Source of the DNA: Conus ventricosus | Taxonomy: Eukaryota; Mollusca; Gastropoda; Neogastropoda; Conidae | Assembly (NCBI GenBank): GCA_018398815.1 | Contig: CM031600.1 | Location: forward strand, 51,952,548 to 52,016,547 | Length of the DNA stretch: 64,000 nt | Direction: 5' to 3' | Shown: one piece after another, positions 23,640 through 64,000 of the stretch | How positions within the stretch are numbered: the stretch's first letter is position 1 | Layout: every line of letters starts with the position of its first letter | Notes under the pieces: generated by a model | Told to the model about the DNA's origin: nothing | Database searches by the model: none | The model's input: only the letters and a program-made list of their open reading frames with translations | Program-made: the position numbers and the translations under genes

Positions 23640-24030
23640 GATTCTGTTGAGTACACAGGTCTGACACACCACACACACACAGGCTTTATCAGACGTGCTT
23701 GGAGTGGACGCTGAAACTGTGTCGGTTTAGGTTGTCGAGTTGGCTGTGAATCATGACTCTGGGGCTGTGTTGAACGACCAGCGAAAAAATCAGCAACACT
23801 GCATCTACTGTCACTTTGATGCTGTTTCCTTTCTTCTGATGCTTCACACTTTTGCGTGTTGCTTAGCATGGATTCTCCCATTGAGGCGATTTACGGAGCA
23901 ATGGCAAAACGCCACAGCGCGCTACATGTTTGTCGCTCAGAACTTTCCGCACACCCAGTCCTTGTAATCCTTGTCTCTCAGCCTACGATCTTGAAAAGAA
24001 CATTTGCCTGGCATTGTGGACGAAAAACTG
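23640..24030 (-). pseudogene. Degenerate hAT N-terminal zinc-finger region in hAT-H
   Basis: On the minus strand an ATG near 24015 gives MPGKCSFQDRRLRDKDYKDW, the usual opening of a common metazoan hAT-derived transposase family. A frame-shifted VARCGV...HQKK segment follows, corresponding to the C-x2-C/H-x4-H finger. Then comes a Ser/Gln-rich linker (SVADFFAGRSTQPQSHDSQP, 23790-23730). Multiple frame breaks; no catalytic core follows. Confidence 0.6.
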
Positions 24031-24389
24031 GGCTTAAAATTTTCAGCAGGTAAACACGTGTGAACGATGCAAGATGGCGCCTGGAAGTATCGTCAAATCT
24101 CGAACGCGAGACTTGCGAGGAAACTGGCTGCGAGAAGCATCGTCTGCTTGCGCGACCCGACAGAAAAGCCGATCTTTTGATTTCATACCTGAAGTTCTTT
24201 TTTTCTCTTCCGCAACCGAAAATATTCTTTTGTATCGCAAAATTAAGACTTTAAACTGACCAAATTGCATTTTAAAGGCCCTTGACAAAATATTAAAGGA
24301 CCTCTTGGTCAAATTAAAGTACTTAAAGGCCTTCTGGGAAATTCTAAATAAAGGACTTTAAAGGACTTCAAAGGACCCTACGACCCATG

Positions 24390-25880
24390 ACTTCATTTGG
24401 GACCCGGTATCTTCAAGATACTTGGCATTAAATTTCAATTGATACAAAGTCCATTAGCCCATCAACTATGATGACAAATTAATTCAGATGAAAAGGATTT
24501 TATCACACTGGAAAAAAAGACAGCTAACACCATTAGGGAAAATAACAGTAGTGAAGACTCTTGTCCTGTCCAAAATAACGTATTTGTTAATAAATCTACC
24601 AGATCCACCAGATATTTTTATCTCTGAACTAGAGAAAGAATTGTTTACATTCTTATGGAATGGTAAAAATAGTAAAATTAGGAAACCAGTTGCATGTAGC
24701 TCATACGTCTGTGGTGGACTGCGCATGATTGACATCAAGCTTTCATTGCTGCTATGAAATTAAGCTGGCTTATAAAATACAGTCCGATGGGTGACTCCAA
24801 GCTTAAAGACTTTCTCTTTGATATGTACCCTGAAATGGAAAATATGAAATTCTTAGGGCAGATTAATATCAAAACTTTAACCAAGTCCTAAGAATCCTTC
24901 TGGAATGACGTGTTTAGGCACTATGGGAGAGTTGTGAGTGTGGTCGTCCTAGAAATATTGACGAATTTATGGCTGAATGCATTCACTTTAATAAAGACAT
25001 CTGAGGGGTGAAAAAAACTATATTTGTAAAAGAATGGTGTGAAAATAACATCTACTTCATCAGACAACTCGTCAGTGAAGCGGGCAGTACATGTCATATC
25101 ATGAATTTAAAACAAAATATCCTACCATAAGAAAAACAGATTTTTTGTCTTACACTGGAACCTGAACGCAATCAAAGGATACCAAATAAATTACAAGTAG
25201 AACTTACAAATACCTTTAAAATTCTTGAAACCAAATCATGGTTTCTATCAGGAAAGGCAATAAATTTATTCAAAGACAAACTGTACTTGTTGACAGCGGA
25301 GCTGTTCCAGCTGCGGTTTTGAAATGGAGCAACTCGTTCGAAAATTTAAACGGAATGCTATATTTTTACACTGTTTTAAAACTACTAATGAGTGCAACTA
25401 CGCTGGTTTCCAATTCCGACTGTTGCACAGAATTCTGCCATCACAGAAGTACCTATATCAGTGTAAAATTGTTAACACACCAAACTGTAATTTCTATGAC
25501 CAAAGACCACAGGACATAGAACATATGATTTTTGATTGTGACATTGTACGGGCATTTTGGTTGGAGTTTCAGCAAAATATCATTGATAAGCTTGAGCACT
25601 GCCATAATGTTAATATTGATAAGAACCTAGTATTATTTGGAGTAACAGATGATATACAGACTGACTGTGTGATGGACTTTTTAATACTGTATGCCAAATT
25701 CTTCATTAAAATCCAAACTACAAAATGTTAATCCAGTTTTTTGTAACTTCAGAAGAAGTCTACTTATCGATACTCTTTGGAAAAAGTATATTGCTAGTGT
25801 CAATTCAAACCTAAGTCTATTCGACAAACACTGGCTTCCGTATAGAGACATTTATACTATAACTTCTTTCGTTTCATGGC
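24390..25880 (+). pseudogene. LINE-D ORF2, last segment: RT thumb, connection and zf-RVT
   Basis: It starts with RILSHWKKRQLTPLGKITVV and NLPDPPDIFISELEKELFTF (24488-24757). After several frame changes comes the C-terminal block FRLLHRILPSQKYLYQCKIV, CNFYDQRPQDIEHMIFDCDI and FWLEFQQNIIDKLEHC (25400-25620), colinear with LINE-B 2050-1850. The second Cys of the LINE-B CNFC motif is Tyr here (CNFY). It ends near WLPYRDIYT. Confidence 0.85.
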
Positions 25881-25883
25881 AGT

Positions 25884-26002
25884 ACTCTCTCTCTCTCTCT
25901 CTCTCTTTCTTTCTCTCCCCCCTCCTTCTCTCTCTCTCTCCCTCCCTCCCTCTCTCCTCTCTCTCCCCCTCTCTCTCCCCCCCCTCTCTCTCTCTCTCTC
26001 GT
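25884..26002. repeat. (TC)n/(CT)n microsatellite in LINE-D 3'UTR
   Basis: A pyrimidine-rich repeat. LINE-B has an AG run at a comparable position (1378-1393). Confidence 0.9.
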
Positions 26003-26687
26003 ATCTGTGCACTGTTTTGTTTCTCAGTGTTGGTACCTCATCTCCCTACTACGGTCAGCACTCAGAGTGTTAATTGTTTAAGCAATATTTAATGTTTATC
26101 AAGAAAATGAACATTGATGACAAAAACGTTGCATGATTAACTAAATGTGTGTGTGTGGTTTTTTTTGTTTTTGTTTTTTTTAAATGAGCTTATATATGTA
26201 TTGGAAAAATTTTTGAGATGGAATGAGAGTTAATTCGCACGAAAAAGGAGAGAGAAAAAAATTGTTACGTTGTCATGAGGCAACCCGGTAATGGAGACGC
26301 TGCGCTGCTGCCCGAACGCTCTCGAAGCGCCTGGTGCCTGTGCCGATCCAACACGCGCATGACACCAGGCAGTAAGCCTATGGCTGATTTGAGGGAAAAG
26401 AACATAAAGCAGTGTTTGCATTTTTTTCTTCTTACATTGTAAGAATTTGATTATGACAAGAGGAAACCTCTGATTTCACCCCTCATAGTCAGGTAGGCTA
26501 CAAAGAGGAACTGAATAGATATTAGGCTTTATATTATGATTTATATTTGGGCTATGCATGGATATGCCTACTATGAATGTGTGAACATCTCCGCGCACTG
26601 TCTCTCTTTCTGGCGCACATGTAAGCTCTCTTATTAACTGAATAAAATGTGGGAAGGAAAAAAAAAAAAAAAACACAATAACTGAAG

Positions 26688-26723
26688 AATAAAGATGATT
26701 TAAACCACTAAAAAAAAAAAAAA
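26688..26723 (+). terminator. LINE-D polyadenylation signal and poly-A tail
   Basis: AATAAA at 26688-26693, then 14 A residues at 26710-26723, immediately followed by the TSD. This is the mark of an A-tailed target-primed insertion. Confidence 0.85.
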
Positions 26724-27948
26724 GTTAATCAAGTGCCGAAGAGTTTGTTATGTCCTGCAATTCCCATTTCTTTTGCCAGAGGTTTTTGACGCACGCCTGA
26801 GCTTTGGGCTTCAGACTGATTTGAGGATAGACAATCTGCTCTAATCTTTTCTTTGTGGCATTTTTGGCAAGTTTATCACCACCTCATTGCCTTGAATGCC
26901 CACATGACCGTTGCCAAGCAAAAGCTATTTTATATCCATAAGATTTCAGAGAGGTGTACAGTTCAAACAATTTCATCATAAAACTACTTTTTCAAGTTTT
27001 AGTTGTATTCCTTCTCCTACTTTCTGAGTCCAAGTCCCTGTCAATATCCGAGTCCTGTGCCATTTTGAAGTTACTTGCGCTTTTCAGATTTTTTAATGGA
27101 GAATTTTTGTGAATAAGCCATTTTTGTTCTGTTTTTATTTCATCCTGTCTTCCCTGAAGTTGGAGCATGGCTGCCTTAATGGCGGGATAAAAAAAAAACG
27201 GTCATACACACAAAACTCCACTCTCTTTGTTGGGTAGGTGGGATTAATCCTTGCCTGTCTATACACAGAATGTCCGCAGGAGTATCAGCCTGCATACACA
27301 GAAAAGATTTCATCCCTCCTCACCCACCCTTCATGGAGTCCAACTAAGGAGCCATGGCCAAGAAATCATAGTCTTCAACTTTTCCAGGCTTCCCGAGAGG
27401 GACATGACAAACACAAGCCCACCAACCCCAACCCCCCTGATCATACCCAACTCCTGGGGACAGAGAGCTGAGCACTGCAGGGGGTACCTTGGCCAGCCAG
27501 AAACTGCCTGCCTTAACAAACGCCATGCAGGGGTAGCCGATCAATACACCTGGGCCAGTGTGTACCTCCTGTCTAGAAGAGGTCCGAGCCAAAGAGATGT
27601 GTTGATAGCACCTGCCCTCTTAATCACCAGGATCTCATTCCCTTCCATCACAGGCTGGCACCGCATGGTAAACATGGCAGATCTTAGGAGGGCCACAGAG
27701 AAAAGAATATGGAAAAGAAGACTTGAAAGGAAAGAAGACAGAAAAGATCCATTCAAAAAGGCTAAAGATAGAACAGGAAAAAGGTGGGTTACTATTTGTC
27801 AGGGCCCTCACCTTTAATCTTTCTGACACAGGAGACCCTAGCAGGGGCACCAACTCCAATCATGTTGTGTTTAGGCTGATCAGCATCTTTGCCATACAAA
27901 CCTAAGAGTATTTACAAAAACTAGCCTTCCATTTAAGTTAGAGCCTAA

Positions 27949-28470
27949 AGCTGCTGACACACGAGCCTTTTCGTCCGTACAGTTGAGACGAAACGTTTGA
28001 ACCTGTGCGGTCCGACCAGTCAGTGTCGAACGGACGGAGTGCTTCACGATAGTTTTAAAACCTCCGAGTTTGATCCCAAATGCCGCTTCAAAGGACTGTA
28101 CAATTGAATACGAAGCCTTTTCTCGAATATTTAGATTCTTATATTTTTTTGAGTTGACATTCCAAAGCACATCATGGCCTTGGTACAATTCAATCAAATG
28201 TTTGGTCTCCGAATCGGACAGTCTGACCGCCTAGCTGGACGGCGCCATTTTTCCTCTGTCATGGGTGTTGGCTCAATGCTGAGCGTTGACTGGTTGGAGG
28301 ATGCTAACTGTCCGTTTCGAATAGATCACGGTGTATCTCGAACGGTGGGGTTTAACTAGATGCCGAAGTCTGTTTGAATGTACGTTTACTATGACAGACA
28401 CTACGTTTGGGATCGGGTTCGACCGGTACTTCTGAAGCGTACAGGTGGGGAGGCTCGTGTGTCAGCCGCT
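27949..28470 (-). mobile_element. 522-bp PIF/Harbinger element, TAA target-site duplication
   Basis: The terminal repeats are AGCTGCTGACACACGAGCCT and AGCGGCTGACACACGAGCCT (19/20). The TSD is TAA at 27946-27948 and 28471-28473. The matching position in LINE-A1 (near 10878) reads cctaaggga, with a single TAA, which supplies the empty site. A TWA trinucleotide TSD is the hallmark of PIF/Harbinger. The interior encodes a MADF domain fragment on the minus strand. Confidence 0.9.
27990..28248 (-). pseudogene. MADF-domain fragment of a Harbinger DNA-binding protein
   Basis: An ATG at 28248 gives MAPSS and then an in-frame TAG. The same frame continues LSDSETKHLIELYQGHDVLW, NVNSKKYKNLNIREKA and YSIVQSFEAAFGIKLGGFKT. 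The pattern L-I-E-x-Y...LW/Y...Y+N...A-x...I is a MADF/Myb-SANT domain, the DNA-binding partner encoded by Harbinger transposons. The stop is at codon 6. Nothing follows that looks like a full accessory protein, so this is a captured remnant. A MADF host gene is unlikely because the TIRs enclose it within 522 bp. Confidence 0.8.
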
Positions 28471-28529
28471 TAAGGGATCACTGGACCGCTCAAGCCCTCT
28501 GACAACGGCAAGGTTGCAACCCTCAGGGG

Positions 28530-28695
28530 CCAACTTCTAGAAACATTTACTTTAAAAAGTGCCTATCATTCAGGCACTCCATCAGACTTTTCCAAACGCA
28601 CCTGTCATTTGTCCACACTACCAGCAATTTCCCACCAGCTTCTCCTCGCTGATAAGTCATAACCAAGACTCTCTTATTTCAAAATCAAATGCATA
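28530..28695 (-). other. Remnant of HURP 3'UTR before the LINE stack
   Basis: The sequence lies between the HURP stop and the LINE-A0 insertion. No AATAAA is present, so the transcript must either use a non-canonical signal or read into the repeat stack (whose 5' portion may supply one). Function unknown. Confidence 0.4.
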
Positions 28696-62395
<33,700 letters not shown>

Positions 62396-62720
62396 CCTGT
62401 TTTGTTTTGTTTTTTGTAGAATCCCTTTAGCGAAATGTGCTAAAATCGGACATCACGTCTTTGACGTTCAACCGCGAACACGAACTGTTCAAATCATGTG
62501 AGTAAGGATGAAAAACACAAAATGATTGGATGACTACAAGTAGGCTACTTCCTCCAAGAGGAGACAATCCCACAATGTGCAGCTTTACCTCTTTATACAA
62601 AACAAAAACAAAAACAAACAAACAAACAAAAAAGTTGGCAGCAGAAGGGGGGTTTCTTCTCTGAAGACCTTCTGGTGTCAAGTACTCCCTAGAGTTTATT
62701 CCTATTTCCATTTCTTCCAT
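62396..62720 (-). promoter_or_regulatory. HURP upstream region (presumed promoter/5'UTR)
   Basis: The minus strand upstream of the ATG includes TTTGAA (62488-62493) and a TTCGCGGTTGAA stretch near 62467-62478, which resemble CHR and E2F-type elements found in mitotic gene promoters. This is short-motif evidence only; no TATA box or start site could be fixed. Confidence 0.3.
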
Positions 62721-62739
62721 TTCCTCATACATACAACGG

Positions 62740-63169
62740 AGAAACCACTGCTACCCATGGATCAACAAAGAGGTCAAACGCCTGCTCAGAAAGAAGAAAA
62801 GACTGTATAAGCAGGCAAAGAAGACCGGAAGATGGGAGAACTACAGATTTTTCCAAAAAGATTGCAGGAGACAAATGAGAGCAAAAGAGTGGGAGTACGT
62901 AAACAACACAATAGAAGAAGGACTCCGGAATAACAACACGAAGCCCTTCTGGAACTACGTAAAGTCTAGACGCCAAGACAGCACTGGTGTGGCACCATTG
63001 AAGAAAGGCACGACCCTCCAGAGTGATGGCGCGACCAAGGCACAGATCTTTTGGATCAGTTTAAATCCGTCTTCACGCCAGATGACGGCACACCACTTCC
63101 GAAGATGAATGGGGCACCCTTTCCAACTCTGGATGAGCTCATCATCAACACAAACGGAGTAGCCAAGCT
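62740..63169 (+). pseudogene. LINE-F pre-RT linker, frameshifted
   Basis: It carries KTGRWENYRFFQKDCRRQMR, KPFWNYVKSRRQDSTGVAPL and then, after a shift near 63050, LLDQFKSVFTPDD. These are standard blocks before RT in jockey/CR1-like elements. A second shift at 63169 precedes RT. Confidence 0.8.
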
Positions 63170-64000
63170 CTGAAGAACTTGAATCCAGCAAAAGCAGGTG
63201 GACCGGATGGAATACCAAATAGGATCCTTAAGACCTGCGCCGATGCCATCGCTCCTGCCTTGACCTGCATTTACAGGCGTTCCATACGTACGGGCCAGTT
63301 ACCAGAGGATTGGCTGACAGCAAACATATCAGCAGTTTTCAAGAAAGGAGATAGAAACAAGGCAGAAAATTACAGGCCAGTTTCTCTAACTTCAGTAGCC
63401 TGCAAACTCCTGGAGCATATTATCTGTCGTCACCTTCGGAACCATATGGAGAGGCACAACATACTGACAGACAGAAACCACGGCTTCAGATCCGGCTACT
63501 CCTGTGAGACGCAACTGATTACCACAATGCTCATGCTCTTCGAGTCCTTCGATGCCGGGAAGCAAACCGATGTGGTGATACTGGACTTCAGTAAAGCCTT
63601 TGACACGGTACCTCACAAACAGCTACTTCACAAACTCGATCATTATGGAGTACGAGGACCGATTCTTAAATGGCTCACCGACTTTTTGACGAAAAGGAGG
63701 ATGCGAGTGGTGCTGGAGGGAGAGGCATCAGGAGAGGTAGCTGTCGACTCCGGTGTCCCTCAGGGAACAGTGTTGGGGCCACTACTCTTTCTGTGCCACA
63801 TCAATGACCTACCGGAAGCAGTGAAGTCAAAAGTACGACTCTTCGCTGACGATTGCCTACTGTACCGCAACATCAACACCCTTCAGGACCACATCACCTT
63901 GCAGGAAGACCTGAGACACCTTGAGGACTGGGCCAAGAGATGGGGGATGCGCTTCAACGCACAGAAATGTTACATCCTGTCCTCCCGGAGCAAGTCTACC
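63170..64000 (+). CDS. LINE-F reverse transcriptase, open to the window edge
   Basis: 277 uninterrupted codons: LKNLNPAKAGGPDGIPNRIL, AENYRPVSLTSVACKLLEHI, VVILDFSKAFDTVPHKQLL, SGVPQGTVLGPLLFLCHIND and the catalytic VRLFADDCLLYRN (near 63845), then the start of the thumb (WAKRWGMRFNAQKC). It polymerises cDNA in target-primed reverse transcription. All RT motifs up to the edge look intact, unlike the other LINEs here, but the upstream linker has two frameshifts, so this copy is unlikely to be autonomous. No start codon is expected, because it is the middle of ORF2. Confidence 0.88.
   Translation, partial: MKNLNPAKAGGPDGIPNRILKTCADAIAPALTCIYRRSIRTGQLPEDWLTANISAVFKKGDRNKAENYRPVSLTSVACKLLEHIICRHLRNHMERHNILTDRNHGFRSGYSCETQLITTMLMLFESFDAGKQTDVVILDFSKAFDTVPHKQLLHKLDHYGVRGPILKWLTDFLTKRRMRVVLEGEASGEVAVDSGVPQGTVLGPLLFLCHINDLPEAVKSKVRLFADDCLLYRNINTLQDHITLQEDLRHLEDWAKRWGMRFNAQKCYILSSRSKST

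Larger units (their letters stand above)
22145..24389 (-). mobile_element. hAT-H: hAT-like transposon in LINE-D carrying a large TG microsatellite
   Basis: This is a 2245-bp insertion flanked by acttc (22140-22144 and 24390-24394). Excision restores the LINE-D sequence aligned base for base in length with LINE-B at 3035-3055. Both termini begin CATG as inverted ends, but the rest of the TIR is diverged (CATGCATCCCAGG against CATGGGTCGTAGG). Near both ends there are repeats of an aaaggac motif. The minus strand has a degenerate MPGKC-type zinc-finger start. Confidence 0.8.
14705..26723 (+). mobile_element. LINE-D: Tx1/L1-like LINE in the 5' tip of LINE-B, opposite orientation
   Basis: It is bounded by a TSD of at least 14 bp. 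It has a 5'UTR (14705-15212), ORF1 (15213-16447), a long spacer, and ORF2 (17861-25880) interrupted by two hAT elements. Its 3'UTR ends in AATAAA (26688-26693) and a poly-A tail (26710-26723). ORF2 is homologous to LINE-B along its length, so they are two copies of one family or close subfamilies. Removing hAT-F and hAT-H leaves about 7.8 kb, enlarged by microsatellites. Multiple frameshifts and stops make it inactive. Confidence 0.87.
751..26737 (-). mobile_element. LINE-B: Tx1/L1-like non-LTR retrotransposon, nested host of several elements
   Basis: It is inserted in LINE-A0 with a 14-bp TSD (737-750 and 26738-26751). On the minus strand it has a coiled-coil ORF1 (14528-13559), an ORF2 with AP-type endonuclease, reverse transcriptase and C-terminal zf-RVT region (12550 to 1581, in three pieces), a 3'UTR and an A-rich tail (plus strand T-rich at 751-772, with an AATAAA merged into it). 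Interrupting elements are hAT-C, LINE-A1, and LINE-D at its 5' tip. Removing them and their duplicated bases leaves about 6.8 kb, a normal size for Tx1-type L1 elements. Several frameshifts show it is dead. Confidence 0.85.
174..28529 (-). mobile_element. LINE-A0: old I/Nimb-like LINE, outermost layer of the nested stack
   Basis: The 3' part (about 251-750) and the 5' part (26738-28529) are both minus strand and both match the full-length LINE-A1. The two parts meet exactly at the 14-bp sequence duplicated by LINE-B, so they are one element split by a 26-kb insertion. The outer flanks are ccaatttct (165-173) and ccaacttct (28530-28538), an 8/9 match read as an aged TSD. The 3' end lies against a GA microsatellite. 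The 5' part holds the 5'UTR and the ORF1 N-terminus, then jumps near 26990-27000 directly into RNase H sequence, so about 4 kb of internal ORF1/ORF2 is missing. Layering is inferred from junctions seen in the sequence; the family call rests on RNase H, CCHC ORF1 and 3'UTR similarity. Confidence 0.82.
26738..28529 (-). mobile_element. LINE-A0, 5' portion (RNase H scrap, ORF1 N-terminus, 5'UTR)
   Basis: It matches LINE-A1 in two blocks. 26738-26995 corresponds to the RNase H/C-terminal region (decayed GHVG...LAK motif near 26880). 27000-28529 corresponds to the ORF1 start (MAYS at about 27119) plus the 5'UTR. About 4 kb is deleted between the blocks. The 5'UTR is split by the Harbinger element at 27949-28470. 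It ends cagggg at 28529, matching the LINE-A1 5' end. Confidence 0.85.
62730..64000 (+). mobile_element. LINE-F: jockey/CR1-like LINE, 5'-truncated, running off the window
   Basis: The first recognisable coding text is HCYPWINKEVKRLLRKKKRL (62750 on), just upstream of RT. The endonuclease is missing, so the copy is 5'-truncated within about 350 bp of the HURP start codon, in the opposite orientation. It continues beyond 64000. Confidence 0.85.

Overview
This is a eukaryotic, almost certainly invertebrate and most likely molluscan (gastropod-like) nuclear window. The evidence is spliced exons with GT-AG borders, very dense non-LTR retrotransposons (Tx1/L1-like, I/Nimb-like with RNase H, CR1/jockey-like, RTE-like), hAT and PIF/Harbinger DNA transposons, and long TG/AG microsatellites. 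No prokaryotic gene organisation is visible. The taxon is inferred from the type of repeats; I could not test it. Short names used below: LINE-A0, LINE-A1, LINE-B, LINE-D, LINE-E, LINE-F for retrotransposon copies and hAT-C, -E, -F, -G, -H for DNA transposons. || Host gene. One host gene is recognisable: a minus-strand orthologue of DLGAP5/HURP, the spindle microtubule-bundling protein. I assembled it as eight coding exons from the ATG at 62395 to the stop at 28696. All splice phases agree and the total is 2655 nt (884 codons plus stop), close to the vertebrate protein. Exon 3 carries an 11-bp tandem duplication and an apparent extra base that together keep the length in phase but break the frame. 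I found no GKAP homology domain. || Nested stack at 174-28529. The first 28.5 kb reads as one insertion-within-insertion stack placed about 160 bp downstream of the HURP stop codon. The outermost layer is an old I/Nimb-like LINE (LINE-A0; flanks ccaaYttct). It is split by a Tx1-like LINE (LINE-B, minus, 751-26737) with a 14-bp target-site duplication (TSD). LINE-B in turn holds hAT-C (3519-4712), a full-length I/Nimb-like LINE (LINE-A1, 4961-10937, 12-bp TSD) and, at its own 5' tip, a second Tx1-like LINE in the opposite orientation (LINE-D, 14705-26723, TSD of at least 14 bp). LINE-D holds hAT-F (19642-21616) and hAT-H (22145-24389), each with a 5-bp TSD. A 522-bp Harbinger element (27949-28470) sits in the 5'UTR part of LINE-A0. 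|| Rest of the window (28530-62187). HURP introns contain a degenerate RTE-like reverse transcriptase, hAT-G with a 6-bp TSD, a 4-kb hAT element (hAT-E), a tRNA-like SINE trace, a 56-bp LINE scrap with a perfect 12-bp TSD, a small fold-back insertion, tandem CR1-like copies sharing TAG-repeat tails, and a homopolymer-ridden stretch (about 40.8-47.8 kb) that looks like poor consensus sequence. || Upstream of HURP, a jockey/CR1-like LINE (LINE-F) with an intact-looking RT frame runs off the right edge of the window.
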